A stretch of 64,000 nucleotides of DNA from Certhia americana (taxonomy: Eukaryota > Chordata > Aves > Passeriformes > Certhiidae), in assembly GCA_018697195.1 (NCBI GenBank), contig JAGMWU010000047.1, positions 434,001 through 498,000 on the forward strand, written 5' to 3'. The notes under the pieces were generated by a model. It was not told the DNA's origin. It saw only the letters and a program-made list of their open reading frames with translations, and ran no database searches. The translations under genes and the position numbers were made by a program. Below, one piece after another: positions 38,001 to 51,786 of this stretch; the stretch's first letter is position 1, and the number at the start of each line of letters is the position of its first letter.

Positions 38001-40376
38001 AATTCTTTTGGCATCTCGTCAGCCTGTGATGACACAGTCCAACTGAAATTATATGTTATCACAGATATCCTTTCACTAGTGCCAATGTTCCCGCTGGACA
38101 GAAGATTCTTCTGATAGCATTTTGATGCCCACTATTCAGAGTTTTAATTTCCTGACAAATTTATCATGTGTAATTTATCATGGGTGTTCAATCTCACTAT
38201 AATAAAAGGCAGGCTTCCACACCTTTTAATGTATAGGCCCTCCTGTTTTTATTTAAACTTATATTTAAACTGCAGATTCCTGTAATGTATTCCTTATTTG
38301 AAATGCCACATTTTGTCATTTTGTGGTGGTTGGAAGATGTCATTGGTTTGTTTAACTAAACAAGTCTAAGAAAATATTGTATTACTGTCTCAGTTCCAAA
38401 AATCTAACTTTTATCTAGTCCAGGAGGACCATATCAACAAACTGAAGGAAAATTCACATTTTAAAAGTTTGCAGCTCAAAAGAGGTGTACAAGTGTGATA
38501 GAAGTAATATTTTTCCCATTTTACAGTGTGATAACAGAAGCAAAGAGATTAATAAAGGAGGAAAAAGAATAGATTAAAGCTATTTATAAAGTTCTACTGG
38601 AAGTTTGTAGAAGAACCAAAAACTTTATATGACAAAGCTCATTTGTCCTTTCATAAATGTCAAATAATGCTTAAAAGAGCAGGTGATTTTCATAGTACTT
38701 TTATTTCTTCCTGACAATCATCTACAGCCAAAATTCTAAATTCTATCTCAGTGAATATTTTAGACAATTGAAAGAATTTCCATTCTCCAGAACTTCTTCA
38801 GAACCATTACCTGAAGCTGAAAATACTTTTTCTTGTGTTCTCTCTGTCAGTAGCAATTCTTCTCTTTAAACACAGAAGGATGCTTAGTATGTGGGATAAT
38901 GCACATTTTGAAACCAGAAAGAGGCAAAAGACAATGATGAATCCAAAAGAATCACTGTGCACTGCTGGGGTGGTGATTCACAAAGGAAGATGAGAGTCAT
39001 TGACTACAGTTCTGGGTATTGTTCATTTCCCAGCATGCTTAATTTAAAGGCTCTTGAGCAGGAATTTTCCAAACTGACACAAACTACCTGTGGTCTAAGA
39101 GAATCTTCCCTTAAAGCTTCTGAGCAGCAATCCCCATGTAAAACAAAAGGCAATGTGCCCAAGATCAGCTCCAAAAAGCCACTGAAGCTGGATTTTGCTT
39201 ATCTATACAAAAGGTCACTGAGACGTGCCTGTACACACCCTTATATTAACAGAAAGAAACATCTGAATAATGTGTGTTCTAAGAAATTAAATTAAACATG
39301 TCAGCACATTATATTGATGCATTTCATTCACCATTAAAGATTTTACAGCCATGTGTTCCACTATACTTGATCTTCTACAATTTAAAGAGCTATTTTAAAC
39401 TTCAGCGATCCCAACTGCATGCAACTGCTACTAAGCTGTCCTTGAAATTAGAGTGTAAGTAATACCTGAACCCTTTACCAAACTTCTCAATCAGTATTCA
39501 CTTCTTTTCCCCTCAATTATCCCAATCTGAGCCTACAGGATATGTGAGGGATCTACACACCTACCAAAACCCTTCAGAATCATGTTTGTTCTCCTTTACA
39601 GAAGAAATTTGCCAACAAGGTGAAAAACAGTTCTAAGAAGTATTTTTCCTGATTTTCCATTATAATTTTATGATGCTTATGAATTTATAATTCCATAAAC
39701 AAGCTTATTAAAATTCTTTGTATGAACAACAATTTTTTTCCAAGCTTTGACTGGAATGATTATGAAAGGTCCCAAGACATTTAATTCCTACATGGCAGCA
39801 GCTGAGGCTATCAGCATATCCTTGTTTTGGACAGCATTCTAATGACAGAAACAGTACTTCTGGGGACACCTATCATGGGGTGCTGACACTAAAATTCCCA
39901 TTGATGAATCTGTGGATTTTCTTTTCTCAGCTCTGTAAGTTCAAGGTCTGATTCTTCTTTCCCAAACATCAGCTGTGCACCTTATTTATACCAGGATACA
40001 GAGTTACACCACCTGCATGTGGTTGTTGCTGCTTTTAAAAATTTATGGATCCACCTGGACACAAGACCCTACCCCGGTCAAGTCAACCAGGCCAGCTCAA
40101 AAACATAACCTCATCCCCTGTGTGTGTTACCTGGAGTTTACCTCTGCCTGTACCTGCCAATAACCTGGTCCTGCTCATAGGTACAAGTAGAGGAAATTCA
40201 GAGGCTCAGGCCCCTGGTGCAGCAATGATTCTTGATTCATTGCACCCATGCCCTGCCTGCATCAACTACACATAGCCTGAAGCCCCCTGCCCTCTCACTC
40301 CTGTTATCCTGTCAGCCACAAGACAGACAACCTGCCCCCAGAGCTCCCCAAGTCACCAAGGGCAACCTCTAGTGTC
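35045..40376. other. Non-coding DNA with a GC-rich patch
   Basis: It begins with mixed-composition DNA that rises to about 65% G+C at 35401-35640, then returns to A/T-rich sequence. There is an alternating purine-pyrimidine stretch at about 36460-36525 and another GC-richer stretch at 40050-40370. No known exon or repeat was recognised. One exon-like 90-base window at 36229-36318 is discussed among the findings. Confidence 0.5.
35401..35640. other. GC-rich, CpG-bearing patch
   Basis: By direct count about 157 of 240 bases are G or C (65%), against under 40% nearby, and roughly nine CpG dinucleotides occur. Overlapping frames of 69-91 codons are open on both strands, as is common in GC-rich DNA where stop codons are rare; none resembles a known protein. 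A half CRE (tgacgt) lies at 35411-35416. It could be a small CpG island, an unrecognised repeat, or an exon of a non-coding transcript. Confidence 0.5.
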
Positions 40377-41000
40377 GGAGTCTGGAAATGTGAGAAATAT
40401 TTCTCTGCATGTTTAAGAGATTTTAAGATCTCTGACAAACAGTGTTTTTAACCTTTGTTCATGGAAAAGGGGCTTTTAGGCTCTGGAATGAAGCAGAGTT
40501 CTCAAGAGTGTGTATTAAATAGTAGAATAGTGTGTAGTTTTATCGCAGGATGAGAATTTTAGATATATGGGGGTTTTAGGATGGTAAGCAGGTGATGACA
40601 AGATGGAGGAAGCACATGGCTTTTGGGTTTCTTCTTCTTCCTCATGTTCCTCCATCTTCTGCTGTGAGGTGGCATATTATAGTTGGCTTAGAATAGAGTC
40701 TAACCTTCTAACATAGATAATAGTTATTTGAGTAGAATTATAAATACTGATTACGTAGATTGTAATTTAAATATCCATGCCACCCTGAGAGTGGGAGCTT
40801 TAGGTAGTTAGCCTGGAGTTTGTTAGTTTGGAGTTTTGTGCCTTGGACGGACCTGCAAGATAGAGCTCTGCAGGTTAGGAACAGAATGTAATGATAAGAA
40901 ATAATAAATAATGAAGACAACATAAGAAGAAAAGCCTCGCATCCAGTTCTTTCAAGATCTCTGGCTGGGGAAAAAAAAGTTGTACATTCTTGGGTCAGCG
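40377..41000 (+). mobile_element. Probable LTR or LTR fragment, edges uncertain
   Basis: The texture resembles an ERVK-type avian LTR. A possible start is tgtcggagtctggaaatgtg, followed by a G/A-rich middle with gatgacaagatggaggaagc. Then come AATAAA at 40903-40908 and a U5-like tail (agcctcgcatccagttcttt, then tcaagatctctggctgggga). I could not find a matching inverted terminus or a target duplication, so the ends are provisional. No retroviral gene adjoins it. It could instead be an unrelated low-copy repeat. Confidence 0.45.
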
Positions 41001-44000
41001 GCAAACAGCCAATCAGCAGAGACAAACACAAAAACATTTTTTTATAAACCTGAGACTCTAGGACAGAAACCAAACCAAACCAAAAAACAGGGTGGTACCT
41101 GTGTTAGCTGTAGGTGCAGCTAACTCATGGCAACAGCGCTTTAAAGAGTCAGGGGTGCAGGGATGCACGGCCTGACCACAATTTGATTTCTAACAGAAAA
41201 CAGCTAAAGCCAAAAGGCACCTGATGAGACATATGGGAGTGACATGGTTAGAGAAAAGGAGGTTAAAACAGGGAATAAGTGTATGGAAGCAACAGAAGAG
41301 GTTCTGTTACATGCATGTCCACAAAAAGAGCAATATCCAGATCTCCTAGAAGTTGTAGGATATGTCCTCAAAGTGCAGGTGGCTGTAATCCAAATTGGGA
41401 AGTGTTTTGAAGAGAAAAATCTCTAGTGCTCAAGAGATCTCCAATACCTGTGGCAGAACAAAACCTGCTGATGGGGAAGAGGGAAAGTTGGAGAAGAATA
41501 GTGCCATAAGTATTTAGAAAAAAACCCCAAGGAAACAAAGACTTTTTACAAGTTGGGAAGTACCATTTCTTTTCCTTCCCACTGTTAGCTCTTCCCCAAA
41601 CTCCTACTGAGACACTTTGATCCTTTTTTATTTTGTTTACAAGTACTTTTACAGCATGTAGGTTCTCTTATCCACTCTTTGTTTCTACTGTTCCAATCAT
41701 CTCTTCTACTGTAATTTGTTCTTTCCAGTCAGTCATGAGAGAAATAAATGCAAATGAAAGCAGAGTAACAACATTCCTTTCATAATTCATTACCTTCATT
41801 CAATTTGTTCTATTCCTCTCCTTTTGTCTCCCTTTTGTTCCCCATATAGATTAACATTCCCTACCCCTCCCTGCTCTTTTCTTTATTACCTGCTACTATT
41901 CTATTTCTTTGCCTTTTTCAATAGCCAGAACCTGTCTCCTAATTTCTGGTCACTCTGCCCTTGTTTTTCTTAGCTGTATGCAATACAGCACAAGCCCTGC
42001 CTCCTCTCTTTCCCTTAGATTGCTGTCTCTCCATCAGCCTACAGGCACCTTCTCCACTCTATCTCATCTCCATCCAGTTCTCCTTCTCACATGAATCCAG
42101 GCACCTCTCCATTGGTGAGCCATGTCCCATTCCTCTGGCCTCTCCCCTGATTATCTTGAAATTACACTGCACCAACTCAACAAGTTGAGAGAGAAAGGAG
42201 TTGGAAACTCACTGGCCTCCTGACTGTGCCTTTTTCCCAACTCTTGCCCTTTCAAACACGGAATAAATGGAAGGAACAACCAATAACTGCAGAAAGGGGT
42301 TATATTTTCAGAAAGCAAGAATAGCAAAGCCATAAATATGACTTTAGCTTAGAGAAATTTTGTTTGCTTGTTTTGTTACAAGAGGAGAAGAAGAAACACA
42401 ACCGAGACTCACTAACACCATTATCAATCTAGGTAAGTTGCAGTGTGTTCAGTTACTCCAAATGGAGCACAATTCCACTAGCTATCCAAAATTTTTCCCT
42501 CTTGTTAACACTGCACTGTAGGGACTGGGTTATATATTAAGTGTACTGAAGACAACTACACATGCATTGAGATACAAACTTTTGAATATGCAGGCTGGCA
42601 ACAGCTACTTAATATTCACAGGCTGACTTTTGAAACATGGGAGAAGAAAACAGGCGACAAAAGAAACAGCACAATTCTCTCTTGACAACATCCTGACAGA
42701 CTTCTTCAGTTATGGACAGAGTCATTTATAGTAAAAGATATATATAACAATTAGCATTTCACTTTTCTTCAGCATTGTGAGAAATTTAAATATAGCAAAT
42801 ATCAACACAATAATGAGAAATGGTGAATTCCTCTATTACAGGCAATTTTCCAGAGGCTCACAGAAGTAATTTATTGCCTACTGGCAAAAAATATATGGTG
42901 GTGATGAAAGCTAGTTGCTTTCCCACCTTCTTCTTCATCTGCACACAATTTTCCTTCTACCTGCAGTTTGGTGTTGAACATAATTCACGTGGCATTCACA
43001 TCAATCATGTAAGAAAAAGTGATGTAATAAGCCCAGCTAGCAAGACTTCCTGTGAGATTTCTCCAGTACTGCCTAAGGCTCCCTTAAAACAGACACTCTC
43101 CCTTCTCAGTGTGCCAGACCTTGCATCAGTGCCTGACTTGTGGCAGGAGTTACAGGCAGGGTAAAGATTTCATCTTAATGAAGCTAGCTTGAACAAATTT
43201 TGTCTTCATTTTCAATATAAGACTTCATCCCCTGTGAACTTTTGGTGGCTAAAATGTCACATTATTAATTTATTCTTTTACAATTTTGGTGTGCAAAATA
43301 GGACAGAAAAGAAAAATTATATGCCATGATGTCCTTACTCTACTGTTACATATAGTTATATTTTCTTTTGCCCTGAACCTTCTTAAAACTGCTTTTTTTT
43401 AACTGGCAAAATCTACTTGTGGGTGTAAGAAAGAAAATGCCCCTCCTGCTTTGCTTTAATTTTAAAATTCAGCCTGAGTACCAGGTGGGAGGCATGCAGA
43501 GGGAAGGTGGTGATATTACTTAGGAATTAATTTATTTTTCTAAGAGAGTACTTACATTTTTAATGTCAAGATTTAAAAAATTACTTTTTCCTCTCTTTTT
43601 ATCTTTTTTATATTTCTTTCAGTTACAATATATTGGCTGTGTTTAATTAAACAACATATTGAATTGAATACCTGATTCTCACACACAACCTTTTTGAGGC
43701 CATGCTATTCTTAGATCATCTGTGGACTCACTCTATTAAACATGTTGCATAACACCACAGAGTAATAACAAATTATAAGATTCCCAAACAAATGGGATTT
43801 ACAAGGGCCAGTGGATGCATAAGTCTTCTGCAACATTCTGAATATCTCTGCAAGAAATTCTAAAGCCCAGCTTTAACTTAAATATGTAAACTACTATATA
43901 TATATATTTATATATAGATGTATATATTTAGACAATGGTATATGCATAGGTGGGATGTGAATCAAGTCTGGTTAGAAATAATAAGCAAAGTAATGGTGCA

Positions 44001-44340
44001 GAATGGCTTATAGCTCCATTGGGAGCTGCCCAGGAACAAGAAACACTTAGGACTGGCATTAGACAGAGACAAAATTAAATTTTTCTATTTAGCACCAGTA
44101 TCCCACACCTGAATAAGGCAGCAAAAACGTGCAAATAACAAAAGGCATCAGAATAACAAATAACGGCAGACAGTCACTCTGGACCTATTCTGAAACAACA
44201 GAATACACTTTAAAAAGCAGTAAAACCAATAAAAATCCAGTCATCTTGAAAAAGGAGAGTCTTTGCTGCAATAAAGGCAGTCAATAAAGAAGCTCTCTCA
44301 TTTAAACATCAAATGCACATTGTTTTGCAACACCTGTTAT

Positions 44341-44500
44341 TCAGCCATAATAGCTTTCTTAACCTGTCAAAGTGTTTAAGCTGAGGAAAAGAAATGGGCC
44401 TCCAGCTGTGCACTTCGGTGGGGAAAGTCTGTGCGAAGCGATATTAGTTTAATGAAATGTGTACAGATTGTAATTGTGGTAATAAGAGGGCAATTCCCAG
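44341..44500. other. Candidate conserved non-coding element
   Basis: High-complexity block with CpGs retained in an A/T-rich setting (cttcggtg, tgcgaagcgat) and runs typical of constrained enhancers (gtttaatgaaatgtgtac, attgtaattgtggtaataag). No simple repeats occur inside it. The call rests on texture alone. Confidence 0.28.
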
Positions 44501-45311
44501 AGGGGCAGTAGGAAGGCAGTGAGTGCAGCCAAGCAGAGAACAGAAGCTGCACACTGGAGAGAGAGAGACTGATATCCTGGGTATGGACCCTCACCCTCCG
44601 ACCTGCTCACCTACTTTACAGCCCAGCCAGGTCTCCTGCCCGACAAGCCCCAGCATCGCCTCATGCCCCATCCTTGCCCATCTTCCTGGTATGCCTCCCA
44701 GAGAAGAGAGCAAAGACAATACAGCTCTCAAGAGTGGAGCCTGTTAAATCTGTAACACATGCTCATGAATATGTGAGGATATGAAAAAGCAGGGCAAAAT
44801 AAAAAAAAAAATGAGCATTGGAGAACTTTAGCATGTCTTCCACTGTTCCACTCAGAAAGTCCTGAGACTCTGCAGTTCCTAGGAAGATACAAAGCTAATA
44901 TTTCCCAGGAAAATAAATTCAAAGTCCTGGAAAAATAAAAAACAACACTTAGGGAGGAGATGAGGAAAGAGCAACATCAAAAACTATGGACCTTTCCTTT
45001 CATTTTCTTAAAAGAAAGACACTCTTGTTTCAGCTTGCTTGTGCATGCAAGTGCAGCAAACCCATTTTGTACCAAGCAGATTCCTACATAAAAGCTGCCA
45101 ATGCTAAAGTGTATCCCAGGGTCAGTCTAAGAGAAAACAACAAGACCAGCAACACTCATCACAGCAAGTACTGTTTAGAAGAGCTTCTGAACAATGTGAT
45201 CTTTGCATGCTGAGCCTGCTGTACTAATTTGGCAGTGTAATTCAATAAATCCATCCTTGCAGTAGTTTAGCTGGCTTAGTGGGTGTCACACAGATCCACC
45301 AGCTTCTACAA

Positions 45312-45331
45312 GTGTTTCCCTTAGGAAACAC
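45312..45331. repeat. Perfect 8-bp inverted repeat with 4-base loop
   Basis: GTGTTTCC and GGAAACAC are separated by CTTA. It is a short perfect hairpin of unknown role, and a chance origin is quite possible in a window this long. Confidence 0.85.
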
Positions 45332-48300
45332 CTCTCTGTGTGTCTTCAGATTGTGGATAGTCAGTAAGACCTAAGGCAGAGACGTAGAAGTGAAGACTAA
45401 CTTTCTTTTCATAAATGGGAAGATATTTGGAAAATATAGGGGGAAAAAAAGACAGCTTGACTGTTTCCAGAATATAGAGACAAACAACAACTGGTGAGAG
45501 TGGAAGAAAGATGGGGGCGAAGAATTAAAGAAGCCGAATTGGAGACAGGAAAGAGCAATTAATTTAAGGAAGGATACAGTGATCACAAGAGAGGAAGAAC
45601 CTATTCCAAGATGGTCAAACAAAAAAAGATATGTGAAAAGAAAGAGGAAAAAAAAAAATTAAGACATTTTATACTGAAAAAAACATAATCCCCAAATCTA
45701 AAATCATGGTCCAGAAACGAATCAAAATAAAGAGATTAGTAGAAAATGGAAAGTATCATATTTTATTGTCATAAACAAATGAGCTGAAAAGAGAGGGAAA
45801 AATAGCTGTGTTAGGAGTTGAGAGTGGTGAGAATTTTCAGCCAGGGTCATGATTCAGGAGAAGATAAATAATGATTCATCTAGTTTTTCCTAGCACTAAC
45901 AAGCAGTATGCTGCCTTCATTTTCTCAAAATTGCCTTATTTACCAGTCACATATTAGGGAAAAAATCCACAGCTTTATTAGGTGATTTGCAGAGTAATGT
46001 CTTTTACAAGATGGGCAGCTCACCAATGAGCGCTGTATTGCTGTCAATCTGAGAAGCAGCTGAAAAACATAGTTTGAAAAGCAACTACTCCTCTGAAAAA
46101 GTGTAACTCATCTAAGCAGAGAAACTTATCCTGCCCAGTCTTGCTCAGAGCCCTACTGACACCCTTTTATAGAGAATGTATGTGTGATATACAGTAGGGA
46201 GAACACTTCCTACAGCTGCTACAGGTGAGCTCAAAGAGATACTGCAGACAGGGAGGGAATATCTGCTATTTGTTCAAGATTTAATTGGAAGGTTAACAAG
46301 GGCTATCATTGTTTCAGACATTCCCTTTTCCATCTTTGCAACATGTAACACTACTCCTTTCACACAGGAACAAGCAGGAACTGCCTGTTGTTATTTAGCA
46401 GCATTAGTGAGCTGTGGACCTCTGACAGTGCCTGAGGGAAGCTTGTGAGCTTTTTAATTCATTTCCCTGATTGTAAGGAATAGTTCACAACATGATGGCT
46501 GTGATTAGTTAGGACAGTACTGAGGACATGCTGACAAGGTTCATCAGACACAGAGCAGCTACAGTTGCCCATGGATAAATTTATGCCACCAGTACAGATG
46601 TCATAGAACTCCTTTTTACATGCCTTCAAAATTTCTTCAGCAAAAACAGCTCTTGATCCAAGCTAACTTGGGCAGCACAGCAAAACATGCTGTGTGAAAG
46701 GGACTGGAGAGTAAGGAAGGGATGTAAGGCAGAGCTCTGCTGCTCCATCCTATGTCCCTTTTAATGACGGATGAGAAAATTGCTCAGACTTCTCCAGCTG
46801 AGGCCTTGGTTGTGATGTGACACTATCACCTCTCATCAGTCACATCTCCTTCTGAGCCAGAATGTCACAGAAGACAACATGACTGATGCAACCTGACACA
46901 ACATGTCACCATGCCAGGTCTGCCAGATGGGAAACCGGGAGGAGGGAGACAGGAAGAGAGCAGGCTTTGGAAAAGGCATTCCTCATCAGAGTTCCCATGA
47001 TGGGGGGGTTGTTATGTTTTTCCGAAAGGTCCTACTGCCAAAAAAACCAAAACACCAAAGATTCATAGAGGAAAAAAAACCACAACAGACTGGGAACAAA
47101 TCAGTGAAATTGAACAATTCAGTGTCTACTGAAATCTACTAAAGGTTTAGTCAGACCTTCTATAGTAAAGGAAAGGACACAGAAAGGCCAATAGGTCTTT
47201 GTGTTGTTTTAGAAATCCACCTCTCTTTTACCCCTACTGAAAAACAGGGCAAGGAAACGGAGTCTTTCCTCAAAGGGAAGATTCAGGTCCCTAAGGACTG
47301 GTCCAAGACATTTGCCTCAGATGTCTTCCCACTTTCCAAAGCAGGAAAGCAGGGGATGAGACATTTATTTTATCTCTCCCTTAAAAACAATAAAATAACT
47401 TTTGTCCAAGACTATGCATAATTAGGAAAATAAGTATACACTCATAAATTTCTGCACTACATTAATGCTAGCTGGGTGAGCAGAGAGAACTTGGGATGCA
47501 GCTCTCCTGCTGTTGGAGAGACTTGGAGACAACCCCATTACTTCTTCACTTCACAACAGTGAAGAAGTTGTACAAAACAAGATGATTTTCCTCAAAAGAA
47601 AAGTGTTAAAAGAGTCTTCTCACAGTCAGACTCTAACTACAGGACTTGGGACTCACAGTAGCTTCAGTCAGTGGCATCTCAGCCAATGCCACTTCTGCCT
47701 AAAGCACAAGGTTTGCCTCACTATGTAAAACTGAGATGTCTACATAGACAATTTAGCAAAGAAAAGGCACAAACACTTGAAGCTAACAGTGCCAAGTCAT
47801 TATAGAACAAATTGCTGGTTTTATTTTCTTCTTCATATTTCCAATTATCCCATAACTGCAATAGCAGCAACTGGCCACACGTAAAAATGTTGTGGCACCA
47901 TGCAACCACATCAATGAGAAGTCAAATAGTGGAACATTCACAGCAGTTTCCCCTCCAACTGGAGCTAAGCTATGTTTTACATATTGACACAGATTTTACT
48001 AAATTTAGACCATGTTTTTGAACAAGAAGCTTTTTGACACAGAAAATGCTGTCACTGGGATGCCAGAGTAATTGTCTGCAGACACAATGCAGTGCAGATA
48101 TTTGTAATTTTAAAAAGCAACATACCTGCCAATAATCACAAATAGAAAACTTTCAGTTACATAAGATCAGCCTGAAGTTCTGGCACATTACGTGTCATAG
48201 TATTTGCTGCTATTTTTATAGCTAAGTGCAAATTTGAATTTGCAAATCTGAACTTGCAAGAGATACCATTCGTGTGACATTATCTATTCTTTAAATTCCT

Positions 48301-48520
48301 AATATTTCAAGTACCAATCTTAACAATGGGAGTTTCCTGATCTTTTAATGTCTTAATTACCAACATTAATTTTTTTACTTAAAAAATAGGTGAAAGTTAA
48401 ACATTAGCCTGAGCACATCCCTCTCTGTTTTTCCTGCCTACACAGTGCTGAAACACGCAGTCATTTGGAATTGCCCTGACCAGGCAGCTCCATACGGGCA
48501 GATGGACATTGCTATCTAGC

Positions 48521-48640
48521 CCTTCTCCCTCATCAAGTGGCTTTGAGCAGTTTAGCTGTGGATGCCAATCATTGAGTGAGAGGTTTTATAGTGACATCTG
48601 CCTGTCAGTGACTCTGAGTGCTTGTGTCTACCTTCCAGGG
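48521..48640. other. Candidate conserved non-coding element
   Basis: Mixed-sequence block with the motifs ccaatcattgag and ttttatag (homeodomain/CCAAT-like) and no simple repeats. It differs in texture from its flanks. It is weak without an alignment. Confidence 0.22.
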
Positions 48641-51098
48641 CAATTTTTCTTCTCCTTGAATGTCAGTTTGTTTAACCACAGTCCGGTCACAGCTGCCAAC
48701 TATGCACCATGGCAGCATTTCTAGTAGAAAACAAGGAAAGAGAAAATCTATTAAACATGAAAACATTTAATTCTGGCTAGCCTCAGGCTGCGCCATCCTC
48801 AGGGACTGACCCAAGCTCAGAGCTGATATCAACAAATTCTTTTTATTGCCTCATTTCTCCTTTGCTCTAATTGAATTAATTTTGGGGTGTTTTTTTGTTT
48901 TGTTTTTTGGGGTTTTTTTGTTAAAATCACACTGACTGTAATTTGCGGATGACTCACAGCCAGCCAGGGTGGGCTACTCCACTTGTGGTGCAGTTCTCTT
49001 CACTAACTGATTCCTGTCTAGGAAACATTCACTAGCCTGCTTCAAGAGCAAGGTCTTGATTCCATTTCATGGAAATTACTCAGCTCTCTTTATAGGTAGA
49101 CTAAAAGCCTATTTTATTTGCTTTACCTCCTACCTCCTACTGCTGAAGTACTTCAAAGTCCCTTCCTAATGCACCAGGAGTCAGCCTTACCATGGAGAAC
49201 TGGTGGCCATCCAGCTGTCCTCACTCTGAGGAGACATGCACTGCCACTCTTAGTGACAGCACCATGTGTTGTGATACAGAGCAAAAGTCACTTACATGCA
49301 CTGTTACGTTCATATTTCTTCTGCAGGTGACTGAGGGATCATGTGTGGCCACAGCTTTCACTCAGAAGCTGAACAATATTGTGAAGGCACAAATACTCAG
49401 CTGAATTTTTAAAGATAGTACAAATGCAAGTTTGCACATTCAATTTCAGCGACACATTAATTTGAAGTTATTTTTGAGTAACAATTTTTGCAAACGAATT
49501 TATTAACAAGATCAATCACCAAAACTCAGTCTGTAGCTGTGGTATTTTTAAATGATCAAAAAAAATCATATTTACAAATTAATGGCAAAAAGACATTTAG
49601 TATTTGGAGAGAAAACATAACCAAGCAGAAGAGAAAGCATTAAAAATACTGAAAGTTCACAATAACAGCAGAAAGAAGGAGAACAGTTAAAATGCAGACA
49701 CAAAAGGCAAAATCTTGGTCATATATACAAAGGCCAAATAACACCACTTCCCCTGGTCACATACATGGGATAATGAGACAAACCAAAAATACATGACACA
49801 GATTAAATCTCTAATCCACTTGCTCAAAAGAAGCTGAAATTCAGATCAGGTCCAAACATCCAGATATCAGGTCCATCAACACTGTCACCTTACTCCTTTA
49901 TCTTTACACTGCCTTTGAAGGAGACTGAAGTCAGCAGCCTGGATATGAAATGCCGCCTCTACACATCCACATTGATTTGTGCTTCAGATTCATTTTCTCC
50001 TCTTTCTTTTCTGTTTATGCTTCTCTTATTTTTAATTTCCTTCCTTTTAAAACCCTACACTTTATCTCAAGCTCCTAGCCAGTCAGTTAATTTTTCTCTT
50101 TTCCTGTATATTTGGCACTGGACTGAAATAAAAATTAATAATACCTTCAGAAAATGTGCACGTGTCTGTATATAATGCTGGGGAAAGGAGATCCTAAAGA
50201 CAGACAGTTCATTAATAGTATGCAATTACAAAATTTTTCCACTTAAGAAGCACTACTTTGTTTTACTGCAATTCTTTAGAAGACCCACCCTGTGCAAGCC
50301 ACAGTCCTGAACTAGTAGCTAGGACAAAATAAGAAGTGAATCCATTAAGGGAGAGCAGACTGCCAACAGACCTGACTCTTTGCCTTCCCTCTCATTAATC
50401 TACCTTCTCTTCTTTTAATCCACTGTTTTTGTCACTTCCCAGATTTACTTCACTTTTTCCTTCTGGGACTTGGCCGTCTTAGTCTTCCTTCCCTCATGCT
50501 CCACTTTTATTTTATTCCCTCTCTTATTCTAACAAATACTCCATACCAGACAGATTCATTCATCTCTAGCACCTTATCTGGTGGAGCATATGTTTCTTTT
50601 CTTTGAGGTCAGATTAACTATTCCTTATAAATGTTACAAAGAAAAAATATGTATTGGCAGCAAGTTCTGCTACTCTTAGCCATCATTTTTGTCCACTGCA
50701 TTAAGCCCATTTAACATGCTTAAACATGCCTTTTGTCAACAGCAACAAAAGCAAAAAGCAGCTGAACTCCAGTTAATAAATCATTTTCTGGAAGTAGAAA
50801 CTGCCTCAGAAATATGATGCCAAGCAGTTAATGCATGTTATTCTTACAGAGAGGAAAATGGAGGAGAAAAAGTTTAACCAGTTTTTGTGATTATAAAATG
50901 TGCTTTCTGTATATATTTGTGCATAGACTCATTGTACTATTAAAAAAAATAGATCACACTGAAGTGCAGTACATTACTTTAGATTCACCTATCCCCAGTT
51001 GGTCCTATTTCCTAATTAGAGATATAAATCACTATCTAAATTTGAAATGTAATTCTCTACCCCATTAGGCCAGCTCCTATAACTTTTATGTATATACA

Positions 51099-51112
51099 TG
51101 TGTGTGTGTGTG
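51099..51112. repeat. (TG)7 microsatellite
   Basis: Seven TG units inside a longer alternating purine-pyrimidine stretch (tatatacatg … tgtatat). It is short and probably of little consequence. Confidence 0.9.
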
Positions 51113-51786
51113 TATATCTTAAAATACTAAGGAAAATGACATGCAGTTTGAAGCCCTGAAATCATATAACAGGGAACCACAGCATTTTCTATTAGCTCAT
51201 ATCTTTCTCTGTCCGCAGGAAAGATGCAAGAACTGTAATAACCACGAAGCATTTAAAAAGTTAAGTCTTTTAAAATGGGACAAATCATTATTTAAAGGGT
51301 TGGGATGGACCAAATTTAAGTGAAATGCAATTGAAAACAATAAAACCTGATAATGCACTATATTATGGTCTGTCATTATTCTGCACTTTATCCAAAAAGA
51401 TTGGAAGAACAGACAGGGAGGATGAAAGGCATGTATTTTCATTCTTCATCTTTTCTAGTTTATTCTTGTTTCAGATGGTCAGTCTAAGCAATACTATAAA
51501 AAATGTAAATTTCATAGCAGGACTTCAGTTAAATCCTGTACAGGCAAAAAGTGTAGGAATAAACTATCATCTTAACAAGCCTGGCCAGACAGGTATTACA
51601 AACTCCTGAAACCATAGGACCCACAGGCCCTTAAACATAGCAAGAAACAGAATTTTTGATCAGTTTATCAGTTATATATATATTTCAATCCGTTTTTTGC
51701 CTTATCTAGCTCCTGCTAAATGTACTTCCCAGCTCTCCTGTTTTCAGAGACAGCTCCTGCCTTTCTTACTATCCTTAGATTGCATC

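Noticed and set aside
38957..39295. 112-codon lysine-rich + strand frame
   Set aside because: A/T-rich DNA naturally yields lysine-rich frames; no motif or splice support.
41244..41426. 60-codon frame after the probable LTR, considered as a retroviral gag remnant
   Set aside because: No gag, protease or zinc-knuckle motif, and no primer-binding-site-like sequence at the expected position.
49320..49404. Possible last exon after a good acceptor (tttcttctgcag)
   Set aside because: An acceptor alone is common by chance; the 25 or so codons that follow resemble nothing known.
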